Of a DNA stretch of 64,000 bases, positions 48,934 through 57,878 are shown one piece after another. Below the pieces are notes generated by a model. The model saw only the letters and a list, made by a program, of their open reading frames with translations, was not told the DNA's origin and ran no database searches. The position numbers and the translations under genes are program-made. How positions within the stretch are numbered: position 1 is the first letter of the stretch; each line of letters opens with the position of its first letter. The stretch comes from Williamsia soli (GTDB taxonomy: Bacteria; Actinomycetota; Actinomycetes; Mycobacteriales; Mycobacteriaceae). Location: contig NZ_JAFRDR010000001.1 of NCBI RefSeq assembly GCF_017377795.1, positions 496,001 through 560,000 of the forward strand. Reading direction: 5' to 3'.

Positions 48934-50136
48934 ATGGCGCGAGCGGCGAAATCGGCAGGCAGGCACAAGAAGTCGAAGTCGGTTCGCCGGCGGCAGCGCG
49001 CGGCGGTTGCCACCTCGGCAATGGTGACCGCTGCGTTGGGCGCGACGGTGACGCTCGGGGCGGCGCCGGCGTCGGCGGTGAGTATCTGGCCAATGGTCGA
49101 ATGCGCGGCGGGTGAGGCTTCCGAGTACTCATCGGTCGACTGCGAGGGCGCGTCCCCGCCTCTGCTACTCGACGTTCTCGATCAACTCGGTATCTCGCTG
49201 CCACTGACAAGCACTGCAGCCGCCAGGCAGCCGTTTCTCCTCGATCCGGGAGCGACCGCCACAATCTCCGGCCCAGGAGTTGCGATAGCGAACTCCCAGC
49301 TCGGCTTGGGACATGCTGAAGCAAACGCCTTGGGTTTCGTGAGCGGTGCGGTCGCGATCAAGGTCCCTCAGAATCCCTTCAAGCCGGGCGGATCGGCGAC
49401 GGCGACGTCGTTGCCACTGGGTCTGACGATCGCTGTGTCCGGTGAAGGGACTGCCAAAGCGGTTGCGCTGGGCGGAGTTGCCACGGCAATCGGCGATCTC
49501 GGTGGGTTGATCGAAAACGTCAGTTGCATGGCCCTGTTCGCCCAGGCGTCGCATACCGACGTCGGATCCTGTACAGGCTTGCTTTTCATCTTCACCGTCT
49601 CGCAGGAAAATGGCGTACCGGGATACGTCTTCGCGATCGCTGACCCGACCTCACTCGAGATACTCGACAACCAGGGTCTGATCCCGCTGCCCATTCCGAA
49701 CTTCGCCCGCGACATCCTGCGAATCAAGTTCGGTGGGCCAGGTGGTATCTCGTTCGAGAGCGACCTCGTGCCGCCGTCCACGCCGTCCACGACGTCCACG
49801 ACGGCTTCTGCCAGGGTCGCCGCGCCGCAGCCCAATGTCACAGCTGTCGCGGATGAGTCTGAGGTCCCTGCCGAACCGGAGCACGAGTATGTCGGCAAGC
49901 ACCGGGCGGCCGAGCCGAATGCTGCCGTAGAAGAGGAACTGGCCGAGTCGGCACCTGCGGCTGAAACCGAGCCCGCACCCGAGTCGGAACCGGTGGTCTC
50001 GGAGAAGCCCGACACCGCGGTCTCGACCTCGACGCCTGTCCCGTCGGCCACAGAAACCTCGCCCGACGCTCTGGCCGACAAGGAAACCCCGGAACCAGAC
50101 GCGTCAGTGGAGGAAACGGCCTCAGACGTGGAGTGA
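48934..50136 (+). CDS. Secreted protein with acidic, proline-rich tail
   Basis: A 400-residue exported protein of no family I recognise. The start is basic (RHKKSKSVRRRQR) and leads into a long signal peptide, VATSAMVTAALGATVTLGAAPASAVS, cleaved near residue 48. Residues 90-270 are a Gly/Ala/Val-rich, probably beta-structured domain (ATATSLPLGLTIAVSGEG, TAKAVALGGVATAIGDL) with two or more cysteines. From about 280 the tail is Pro/Glu/Ser/Thr-rich. The gene lies alone; the AGAGAGGG site before ATG 48934 is good. It may be an envelope or adhesin-like protein. Confidence 0.75.
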   Translation: MARAAKSAGRHKKSKSVRRRQRAAVATSAMVTAALGATVTLGAAPASAVSIWPMVECAAGEASEYSSVDCEGASPPLLLDVLDQLGISLPLTSTAAARQPFLLDPGATATISGPGVAIANSQLGLGHAEANALGFVSGAVAIKVPQNPFKPGGSATATSLPLGLTIAVSGEGTAKAVALGGVATAIGDLGGLIENVSCMALFAQASHTDVGSCTGLLFIFTVSQENGVPGYVFAIADPTSLEILDNQGLIPLPIPNFARDILRIKFGGPGGISFESDLVPPSTPSTTSTTASARVAAPQPNVTAVADESEVPAEPEHEYVGKHRAAEPNAAVEEELAESAPAAETEPAPESEPVVSEKPDTAVSTSTPVPSATETSPDALADKETPEPDASVEETASDVE

Positions 50137-50225
50137 CAAGTGCTCGCGCATCGTTTGGAGTGTCGCGCATCGGATCAATCCGGTGCGCCACGCACCAGCC
50201 AGTGCGGGAGCGATTGGCTCGCGGG

Positions 50226-52691
50226 TCAGCGAGGAGCCGTTGGACCGTAACCGGCTGCTCGGAGCATGGAAAGCATCTCGGACCGCGATCCTGCGCCGAT
50301 GCGCCGCCTGATCCGTGCCACGTGATGCTCGACGGTCTTCGCCGAGATGTACAGCGCTGCACCGATCTCGCGGTAGGTGTGGCCGAGGAGCAGGTGCCGT
50401 GCGACCTCTGCTTCTCGTTCGGACAGCTGGCTGGCAGTGGCCTGATCAGTCGGCCCCGCCGCCGGCGCAGGGGCAGCTGAGCCCGAGGGCCCCGACACCA
50501 GACGAGCGACCTGCAGCAGTGTCGTGGCCGACTGCGTGTCCCCGACCCTGAGGGCGGCCTCGCCCGCCAACCGGGCGGCGTCCCAGGACAATCCGGCGGT
50601 CTCGAGCCTGCGGGCGGCCGATTCGACCTCGACGACGTCGGGGCTCCCCTGCATCACTCGCAGCCACGCCCGGCCGGCGTCGGCGAGCGCTGCGGCGAAA
50701 GCGTCATCGCCTGCTGCCTGGCCGAGCATGCGGGCGTAGGGAACCAGGGCGGCCGGATCGTCGGACAGGATCGCAGCCTGCACGCCGTACCAGCTCCACG
50801 ACGTGGCCCACGCCGGCGGCGACCCCAGGTCGGTGAGCAGACGATCGGCCTCGTCGACGAGATGAGTGAGCCGGGTGATCTCGTCCAATCGCACTGCGGC
50901 GAGCCAGAGTTCACCGACCGGTAGGAGGTTGAAGAGGTCGACCTCCATCTCCGCGACAACAGGTGCAGCATCCTTCCAGGCGCTGCGCAGGCCACCGGCG
51001 TCGCCGCGCCGTCGGGCGATCGCCACGGTGAGAGCATGAGCCACCACGTCGTCCCGGAACTCCTTCGGCTCGCAGGATCGGACGATGTCGGCGGCACCGG
51101 CGAGGTCGCCGCCGAGCATCACGGTCCAGCCGTACAGCAGCTTTTCGCGGGTCGTGCCGGCGTTGGCGGATCGGGTGAGCGCGGAGCGGGCGCCGACGAG
51201 GTCACCGCCGTGTAGCGCAAGGAGGGCTGCGATCGCGGTGGCCGACTCCGGCTCTGCCCGGTCGTGCGGGCGGGACAGGGACGCGGACCGCAGCACGCTG
51301 CCGATCGCGGCGGCTCGAGACGTGGTCAACGAGGCCACCAGTCCGGTGGACAGCAGCAGCGCCCTCGAGTTCTCGGTGGTCGGAGGTGCGCTGGCCGCTG
51401 CGGCAGTGAACTCGTCGGCGCCGGTCCGGTCACCGGTGGCGATCAGGGCCAGGGCACCTAGCGGGGCGTCGGCGCCCGCTTGCGCGGGCCCGAGCCACCG
51501 ATAGAGCGCCGCGCATCTGGAGTAACTGCCGCGCCTCGCGGCCACCGACGTCGCGATACGCACGGCGTCACGTCGTGTGTCTGGGGAGCCGTCGGCGAGG
51601 ACCGTGTCGACGAGAGCAGTTGCGGTGTCGAGGTCTCCGGCACGTACAGCGGCATCGGCAAGGGGGAGTTGGGCGACGCCGGGGTCGGTGCCTGCGGCGA
51701 GCGCGGCCGTCCACAGCGTGACGGCTCGAGGGGCAGGTGCGAGGGCCGCGGCGTCCGAGAGCATCTGCGCGAGGGCAGGCGTGGTGATACCAGCGTGCGC
51801 CGCGGTGATGGCGGTGTCTTCGCGCAGCACACCGTGGGCGAGCAATACGTCCACCAGGGCCCGGTGGATCGAGGCCACGACGTGCTCGCCTCGCACCACC
51901 CGAAGTCTCGGCGCCGCCGAGGCGAGCAAGGCGTCTGTGGCACCGAGAAATCCACTGCCACGCGCCCGATCGACTGCGCTGCACGCGCTCTCGAGGTCGA
52001 TTCCGAGGGTTTCGGCGACCGTGTTCGGGTCCGGCGCGGGATGGAGGCCGGCGATGGTGAGCACGTCCAGGGTGGTCGGATCCAGTTCCCGGAGGCGTCG
52101 CTGTTGCCACTGGGAGATGGCCTCGCGGGCGGCCACTTCGGGCTCTCCCGAACCGTCCGCGGCCGATCGGGCGGCAACCAGGGCGGCATTCACCGCGGCC
52201 CGGACGCCACCGCTCTCGACCCGGATCGCTTCGGCGACAACAGGGGTGATCGTCCCACCGGCGCGCGCGACGATTTCCGTACGCGACAAGGGTGCGAGGG
52301 TGAAAGCGGAACCGGCCGTGCCGATCGTGCGGCGCAGTTCCTTCACAGCGGGGTCGTGGAAGCGCGGTTCGGAGGCGACGATCACGGTCGCTTGCGAGGA
52401 TTCGGCGAATCGGGCTATGCGACCCAGTGTCTCGGGGTCGCGGCTGTGGGCGTCGTCGACGACGATCGCGGAACCGGCCTGTTCGTCGGGTGTCGGCGAC
52501 ACCGGGGTCCCGGCTCGTTGCAACACCGATCGACACGCGTCGAGCAGTTCGGTTTTCCCGCTACCGGACACCCCGGTCACGAAGGCGACCGTTGGTTTAC
52601 CGGCTTGCAGTCGCGACAGCAACACCTGCGGGGCCGGAGACGACGCGGAGCGGAGATCGACCGATGACACAGGCATGCCTGCCGTTGTCAC
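50226..52691 (-). CDS. Large LuxR-type ATPase regulator (LAL-like)
   Basis: An 821-residue regulator. A P-loop GVSGSGKT (40-47) and Walker B SAIVVDDAHSRD (about 74-85) form a STAND-type ATPase, followed by a long helical region and a C-terminal LuxR helix-turn-helix: SEREAEVARHLLLGHTYREI and LYISAKTVEHHVARIRR. GTG 52691 overlaps the stop of the Hsp70-like gene (GTGA). It lies in the place of Rv0339c beside iniBAC in M. tuberculosis and probably controls the divergent ini genes in response to envelope stress; the signal may pass through its Hsp70-like partner. Confidence 0.88.
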   Translation of the reverse strand: MTTAGMPVSSVDLRSASSPAPQVLLSRLQAGKPTVAFVTGVSGSGKTELLDACRSVLQRAGTPVSPTPDEQAGSAIVVDDAHSRDPETLGRIARFAESSQATVIVASEPRFHDPAVKELRRTIGTAGSAFTLAPLSRTEIVARAGGTITPVVAEAIRVESGGVRAAVNAALVAARSAADGSGEPEVAAREAISQWQQRRLRELDPTTLDVLTIAGLHPAPDPNTVAETLGIDLESACSAVDRARGSGFLGATDALLASAAPRLRVVRGEHVVASIHRALVDVLLAHGVLREDTAITAAHAGITTPALAQMLSDAAALAPAPRAVTLWTAALAAGTDPGVAQLPLADAAVRAGDLDTATALVDTVLADGSPDTRRDAVRIATSVAARRGSYSRCAALYRWLGPAQAGADAPLGALALIATGDRTGADEFTAAAASAPPTTENSRALLLSTGLVASLTTSRAAAIGSVLRSASLSRPHDRAEPESATAIAALLALHGGDLVGARSALTRSANAGTTREKLLYGWTVMLGGDLAGAADIVRSCEPKEFRDDVVAHALTVAIARRRGDAGGLRSAWKDAAPVVAEMEVDLFNLLPVGELWLAAVRLDEITRLTHLVDEADRLLTDLGSPPAWATSWSWYGVQAAILSDDPAALVPYARMLGQAAGDDAFAAALADAGRAWLRVMQGSPDVVEVESAARRLETAGLSWDAARLAGEAALRVGDTQSATTLLQVARLVSGPSGSAAPAPAAGPTDQATASQLSEREAEVARHLLLGHTYREIGAALYISAKTVEHHVARIRRRIGAGSRSEMLSMLRAAGYGPTAPR

Positions 52692-54439
52692 CCGAGGACG
52701 CCGCCGAGCAGTCCGCCGACACCGTCGCCGACGCCACCGACCACGCCGCCGACGCCGTCACCGACACCACCGACCGCGCCACCGACGCCGTTGCCCACAT
52801 CGGCTGGGGTCCCGCCGACCCCACCACCGCCGGTGTCTCCACCGGGCGCCTGGCCGCCGCCTGACGTGTCCCCGCCGGTGCCCCCGCCTGAGGTGTCTCC
52901 GCCTCCCGAGGTGTCACCACCGCCGGGCTGTGCGGGTGGGGCGCCCGCGACCGGTGCGTTCTCGACGGGCGCGGAACCGGTTTGACCTGCGGCCGGCGGT
53001 GCGCCTCCCGCGGTGTTCGCCGGCGCACCCGAGGTGCCCCCGGCACCGGGGCGGCCGGGAGTCGAGGCGGTTCCGGGGGTGCCGTCAGGATTGCGAGCAG
53101 CAGTTCCGGTGGTAGCACCTGCCGTGGTCGACGGCGACGACACACTCTTCGCCGGGGCCGTGGACTCCGAGGAACCGGCTGTCGGCTTGTCGTTGTCGGT
53201 CAACGCGGTCCCGACCGACAGGCCGCCCGCGGTCAAGAGGGCGATGGCGGCGGCGACTCCGACGACGACGGCGATCCGTTTGGGGCGCGACATGGTCTTT
53301 GGCTCGGCGACAAGGGTTCTCGGGGCGGGGGTGATCGCCCGGGTCGCCGACGGGACCATCTCTGCCGACGCTGCGGCGGGTGCGGCGAGTGCAACATTCG
53401 CCTGTGCAGCAACAATATTTGCCGCCGCGATCGTCGCAGCGCCGGTGGCGGAGGTGATGGTGGGATCTGCGTTGACGGCCACCGGTAGTCGCAACGTCGA
53501 CGACACCAGTTCGCTCACCAACGGTGTTGCCGAACCGCCACCGATCAGGACGATGGTCGAGACCCCGGCCAAGTCGGTCTCTGCCAGGTGAAGGGCTTCG
53601 CCGATCAGCGACATCGACGAGGTCAGTGGTCCGCGCAGCAACTCCTCGAGTTCGGAACGCACCAAGCGGGCCTCGGTGCGCAGACCGGGCAGGTCGATGG
53701 AGACGACTGTCTCGGTGTCGACGGACAGAGCCTCGCGGGCAGCTGCGCAACGGGTGCGGAGTTCGGTCAAAGCGGTGATCGTGGCGGGATCGAACGGATC
53801 GATCGCGTCCGCGGCACCGACCGAGGCGAGCACGTGGCCCAGCACCAGATGGTCGAACTGCGCGCCGCTCACCTCTTCGGAACGCAGTGGCCGTCCGAGG
53901 ATCCGCGAATCCGGTCCACCGGTCACGACCGCGACGTCGAGAGCAGAACCGCCCAGGTCGTAGACGACCTGCACGCCGTCGACAGGTCCGCGCCGGGCCT
54001 CGAGGGCGGCGACGGCCGCGACAGCTTCGGTGACAACGGTGACCGGGGGAAGGGCCTGGTCGTCGGCGGCTGACCGGAGAGCCTCGATCGCGTGCGCCTG
54101 CCAATCGTTGGGGATGGCCACCACGATCTGGTCGGCGTTCCAGCGGTTGGCCTCGGCGGCCAGCGAGCTCATCGCAGCGGCGTAGAGGTCCTGACCGGTG
54201 TACTGCGTGCCGTCGTCGCTGAGGAGCGCCACCGGATCGCCGACGCGATCGGCGAAGCCGGTGATGCGGTGCGCGCCCGCGGTGTCGGCAAGGCGGGGCT
54301 CCTGGTCGGGCGTGAGGTCGAGATACGGCCCGGTGACCACGACGTCACCCACAGGTCCGGCCTCGTCCGCCGGTGCCGCGACACACGTGGTGCTTCCGAT
54401 CTTCAACCCGAGCGCGGTCCCCATCTGCGATGTGGCCAT
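52688..54439 (-). CDS. Hsp70-like membrane protein coupled to LuxR
   Basis: A 583-residue protein; ATG 54439 has AGAGGGAG 8 bases upstream, and earlier in-frame ATGs add only low-quality sequence. The actin-like ATPase core is nearly complete: LGLKIGSTTCVAA (phosphate 1, compare [13 protein letters not shown] of DnaK), VVTEAVAAVAALEARRG (connect 1), VVYDLGGSALDVAVV (phosphate 2) and IVLIGGGSATPLVSEL (adenosine). A membrane helix (RIAVVVGVAAAIALLTAGGL) precedes about 120 residues of Gly/Ser/Thr/Pro repeats. There is no peptide-binding domain. It is cotranscribed with LuxR, and a sensor or adaptor role is inferred. Confidence 0.85.
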   Translation of the reverse strand: MATSQMGTALGLKIGSTTCVAAPADEAGPVGDVVVTGPYLDLTPDQEPRLADTAGAHRITGFADRVGDPVALLSDDGTQYTGQDLYAAAMSSLAAEANRWNADQIVVAIPNDWQAHAIEALRSAADDQALPPVTVVTEAVAAVAALEARRGPVDGVQVVYDLGGSALDVAVVTGGPDSRILGRPLRSEEVSGAQFDHLVLGHVLASVGAADAIDPFDPATITALTELRTRCAAAREALSVDTETVVSIDLPGLRTEARLVRSELEELLRGPLTSSMSLIGEALHLAETDLAGVSTIVLIGGGSATPLVSELVSSTLRLPVAVNADPTITSATGAATIAAANIVAAQANVALAAPAAASAEMVPSATRAITPAPRTLVAEPKTMSRPKRIAVVVGVAAAIALLTAGGLSVGTALTDNDKPTAGSSESTAPAKSVSSPSTTAGATTGTAARNPDGTPGTASTPGRPGAGGTSGAPANTAGGAPPAAGQTGSAPVENAPVAGAPPAQPGGGDTSGGGDTSGGGTGGDTSGGGQAPGGDTGGGGVGGTPADVGNGVGGAVGGVGDGVGGVVGGVGDGVGGLLGGVLG

Positions 54440-54570
54440 GTCGACGACTCCCTCTGCGAACGTTGCGTATGCGTCGGCGTGCTGTGATGCCGTCCCCCAT
54501 TGTGTCGCTGCAGGTGAGGCCGGTGTTACCCATTCGGGGAATCGGTTCATCAGGAAGGGGGCAATGCACC

Positions 54571-54624
54571 GATCCCCGGTCCCCGTACGCCCCGGATCCC
54601 CTAATGCCCCGGCACCCGATCCCC
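54571..54624. promoter_or_regulatory. Three GATCCCC repeats in the ini control region
   Basis: GATCCCC occurs at 54571-54577, 54595-54601 and 54618-54624, 24 and 23 bp apart, within the 304-bp gap between the Hsp70-like gene and iniB. Near copies of CCCCGG separate them. They may be binding sites for the adjacent LuxR regulator. Confidence 0.4.
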
Positions 54625-54743
54625 TATGGAGGGTTCGAAAAGCCTGGGGCATCAACCCGTTGGGCACGGGGCCCGGACTTCGTAGCGTTGTAGTCACTCA
54701 CCGCGGATCCGATACCTGGATCTGCCCGGATACAGGAGATCCC

Positions 54744-57707
54744 ATGGCCAGCAACGCAGTACTCGATTTCATCCTCGGGCTCCTTCGCGACGATCAGGCG
54801 GCCTCGGCCTACTGCCTCAATCCGCAGGGCGCACTCGACGCGGCCGGTTTGCCCGACCTCAGCCACGCAGACATCGTCGCTGCCGCTCCGCTGGTGGCCG
54901 ACTCCGCTCTCTTCGACGGTGGCTCCAGGCTCACCCAGATCGTCAACGCCGGCGGAGGCGCAGGCGTGGTCAACGTCGTGAACATCGGCAACATAGGAAC
55001 CATCGGGGCGATCGGTGGCGGTATCGCGGCGGGTGGCCTCGAGTTCGGCAACGTCGATTTCGGCGACCTGGTCTTCGGCGGCATCGACTTCGGCAACCTC
55101 GAGTTCGGCAACCTCGGTGGCATCAACCTCGGTGGCATCGACCTGGGTGCCATCGATCTGGGTGCCATCGACCTCGGCTCGCTCGACCTGGGCGCCATCA
55201 ACTTCGGTGATCTCGACTTCACCGCCCAGTTCGCGGCAATCCTCGCCGCGAGCCTGTCGGCCGCTCTGACCGTCGGCGGCGAGCTCGCGGCCGGCTTCGG
55301 CGCGGTACTCGGCGGCGTGATCGAGGCGGCCCTCGAACTCGGTGGCGACCTGACCGGCGTCCTCGACCTCGACGGCGTCCTCGACATCGGCGCCACGGTC
55401 GCCGCGATCATCGGCGGCGGACTGGGTGTCACGGCCGGCCTGACCGGGCAGCTGGCCGCGGCCATCAACGCGGCGCTCGCCGCGGCCGGTGGTCTCGACC
55501 TCGATGCAGCACTCGCTGCCGGCGGCGCGATTTCCGCGGCGCTCTCCGGGGCTCTCGCGCTCGGCGGCGATGTCGCAGCTGCGGTCGGCGCGACCTTCGG
55601 TGCGGTGCTCGGTGCCGGTATCGGCGCGAGTGCCGACCTCGTGGGTGACCTCGCCGGTGCCCTGATCGCCGGAGTCGACGTCGGTGCCGCCATCGGTGCT
55701 GTCGTGGGCGGCGCGATCGGGGTCGGCGCAGATCTCGCAGGTGGATTCGGTGGAACCCTCACCGGCCTCCTCGGTGCCACCGGCGCTCTCGAAGGAGCCC
55801 TGGCTGCAGTCCTCGACGCGGACGTCGTCGCAGGACTGGTCGGCGGGTTGACCACCACGTTGCAGACCACCTTGGCCGGTGTACTGGCGGCCGGCGGTGA
55901 GATCGGGGCGGACCTCGGTCTCGCAGTCGGTGCCCTCCTCGGCGGCGCACTCGATCTCGACGTCCTCGATCTCGAGGCGATACTGGGTGCCGACGCCACG
56001 ATCGCTGCGGTGCTCGCCGGCGCCCTCGAGCTCGGTGGCGGCGTCACCGCGGGGTTGACCGGTGCCCTGACCGCGATCATCGGCGCAGGCGGCGGGATCG
56101 ACATCGATGGCGTCCTCGGAGCCGGTGGCGACCTGGGTCTCGCGGTCGGCACGGTGCTCTCGGGGGCGCTCGCGGCCGGTGGCGACCTGAGTGGACTGTT
56201 CGGTGTAGCACTCGGCGGAGTCGTCGGCAGCGTCCTGACGGGCGACCTCGGCGCCCAGCTGACCGGCCTGTTGGAGGGCGGCGTGGATCTCGGTCTCGCA
56301 CTGGCGACAGTGTTCGACGGCGCTCTCGATCTTGCCGGGGCGGCCGATCTCACCGCAGGCCTCACCGCTGCATTCGGCGGGGCACTGGCCACAGCGCTCG
56401 GCGCGGGCGGCCTGCTCGACGTCGACGTCGCCGGACTGCTGGCCGGCGGGCTCAGTGCTCAACTCGCCGCCGCGCTGGCCACCACTCTCGCGGCAGGCGG
56501 CGACCTCGCCGCAGATCTCGGCGCGTCGCTGAGCGCAGTTCTCGCAGCGACCACCGGACTTGCTGCCGCAACTGATCTTTCCGGGTTGCTGAACCCGGAA
56601 CTCGGGCTGGGCCTGGCCACCGACCTGGTCGGCGCCCTAGGTGTCGGCGGGGTCCTGGATACCGATCTGGACCTCGCCGGCATCCTCTCCGCAGGCGGCG
56701 ACGTGGCAGCAACCCTCGGCGCCACCGTGGGAACGACCCTGGGTGGCGTCCTCTCCGGTGAACTCGGCACGCAGCTCCTCGGCGTCCTCGACGGGGGCGT
56801 CGATCTCGGGACCGGCCTCGGCGTCGTCCTCGAGAGCACGCTCGCGCTCGACGGTGGCCTGGCCGCAGGGCTCGGCACGCAGCTCGGCGCTGCGCTCGCT
56901 GCGGGCGGTGTGGTCGCAGCTGACGTCACCGGACTCCTCGAAACCGAACTCGAGACCGGCCTCGACACCTCGCTCCTCGCGGCCGGCGCGCTCGCCGGAG
57001 GCGCCGGCACTGTGGTCGACGGTGGACTGGCGGGCACACTCGGCGCCGCCGGGGCACTGGCAACCGGCCTGAACACCGCGGTCGACGGCGGAGTGGGCGG
57101 CGGCCTCGCAGCAGCAGGAGCGGTCGCAGGCGGACTCGAAACAGGTCTCGGCGCAGCGATCTCCACCGGCGGTGGTGTGATCGCCGGGGGCGACGTCGTC
57201 GCAGGTGGCGTCCTCGACACCGCACTGGACACCACGGCGGGCCTCGACACCGGCATCGTCGGTTCGGTCACCGGAGGACTCGCCGGCACCGCGGGCGGCG
57301 GCCTGGACCTGGGTGGTCTCGGCTCGGGTGGTCTGGATACGGGCCTCGGTGGCGGCGCCACGACCGAATTGCAGGGCGCCCTGGATGATCTCGCCCCGAC
57401 CGCTGACGTCACCGGCGGACTGGCCGACCCGACAGCACCTCTCAGCGGCACTGCAGACATCGCTGCGGACACTGCTGGGGGCCTGACGGGATCGCTGACC
57501 GAGACCACCACCGGTGTGGTCGGCGGGAGCACCTGGTCGGACATCGATGCCGACAACACCTTCGGCGCCGGAGGCGGCACCGACACAGGGCTCGACGCAG
57601 GTGGCCTGACCGGCAACCTCACCGGTGGTCTGCTCGGCGGAGCGGGAGTCGGTGGCGACACCGACGCCGGCGCGACCTCGACGGTCGACGACGGTATCGA
57701 CGACTAG
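54744..57707 (+). CDS. iniB: IniB-like Gly/Ala-rich repeat protein
   Basis: A 987-residue protein; ATG 54744 follows ACAGGAGAT. Residues 1-60 match the IniB N-terminal domain (VLDFILGLLRDDQAASAYC through HADIVAAAPLVADSALF). Residues 97-159 are pentapeptide-type repeats with period 5 (FGNLE, FGDLV, GIDLG, AIDLG). The rest is an almost uninterrupted array of Gly/Ala/Leu/Asp-rich helical units such as LAAGGDLAADLGA, ending in an acidic TSTVDDGIDD. There is no signal peptide. M. tuberculosis IniB is 479 residues, so this one is about twice as long. It heads the isoniazid-inducible-type operon and its role is unknown. Confidence 0.85.
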   Translation: MASNAVLDFILGLLRDDQAASAYCLNPQGALDAAGLPDLSHADIVAAAPLVADSALFDGGSRLTQIVNAGGGAGVVNVVNIGNIGTIGAIGGGIAAGGLEFGNVDFGDLVFGGIDFGNLEFGNLGGINLGGIDLGAIDLGAIDLGSLDLGAINFGDLDFTAQFAAILAASLSAALTVGGELAAGFGAVLGGVIEAALELGGDLTGVLDLDGVLDIGATVAAIIGGGLGVTAGLTGQLAAAINAALAAAGGLDLDAALAAGGAISAALSGALALGGDVAAAVGATFGAVLGAGIGASADLVGDLAGALIAGVDVGAAIGAVVGGAIGVGADLAGGFGGTLTGLLGATGALEGALAAVLDADVVAGLVGGLTTTLQTTLAGVLAAGGEIGADLGLAVGALLGGALDLDVLDLEAILGADATIAAVLAGALELGGGVTAGLTGALTAIIGAGGGIDIDGVLGAGGDLGLAVGTVLSGALAAGGDLSGLFGVALGGVVGSVLTGDLGAQLTGLLEGGVDLGLALATVFDGALDLAGAADLTAGLTAAFGGALATALGAGGLLDVDVAGLLAGGLSAQLAAALATTLAAGGDLAADLGASLSAVLAATTGLAAATDLSGLLNPELGLGLATDLVGALGVGGVLDTDLDLAGILSAGGDVAATLGATVGTTLGGVLSGELGTQLLGVLDGGVDLGTGLGVVLESTLALDGGLAAGLGTQLGAALAAGGVVAADVTGLLETELETGLDTSLLAAGALAGGAGTVVDGGLAGTLGAAGALATGLNTAVDGGVGGGLAAAGAVAGGLETGLGAAISTGGGVIAGGDVVAGGVLDTALDTTAGLDTGIVGSVTGGLAGTAGGGLDLGGLGSGGLDTGLGGGATTELQGALDDLAPTADVTGGLADPTAPLSGTADIAADTAGGLTGSLTETTTGVVGGSTWSDIDADNTFGAGGGTDTGLDAGGLTGNLTGGLLGGAGVGGDTDAGATSTVDDGIDD

Positions 57708-57757
57708 TGCTTCGAGCACAGACACGAGGGGTGTAGTTGTCGAGAGACTTCCGCGCC

Positions 57758-57806
57758 ATCGGTCCCGATCACGGTGCCTCATCGAGATACTGTGAGCGGG
57801 ACCGAT
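57758..57806 (+). other. Inverted repeat between iniB and iniA
   Basis: ATCGGTCCCG (57758-57767) and CGGGACCGAT (57797-57806) are perfect 10-bp inverted arms with a 29-base loop, in the 171-bp gap between the two genes. In RNA this could reduce iniA/iniC transcription relative to iniB, or stabilise the iniB messenger. No T-run follows. Confidence 0.5.
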
Positions 57807-57878
57807 TGGCGTGTGCCCCGAACCCGGCGGGTGTGGCCACATCGGGTTGCTCTCGTTGACGAACAGGTCGGATGCCGG

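Noticed and set aside
54198-54743. Upstream extension of iniB by 182 codons
   Set aside because: It would overlap the start of the Hsp70-like gene and the shared control region; AGGAG precedes ATG 54744, where the IniB domain begins.
54624-56462. Long open frames antisense to iniB (also 54809-56392 and 56637-58565)
   Set aside because: They read through the complement of Gly/Ala-rich, high-GC repeats and show only low-complexity sequence; the plus-strand frame has a ribosome binding site and the IniB domain.
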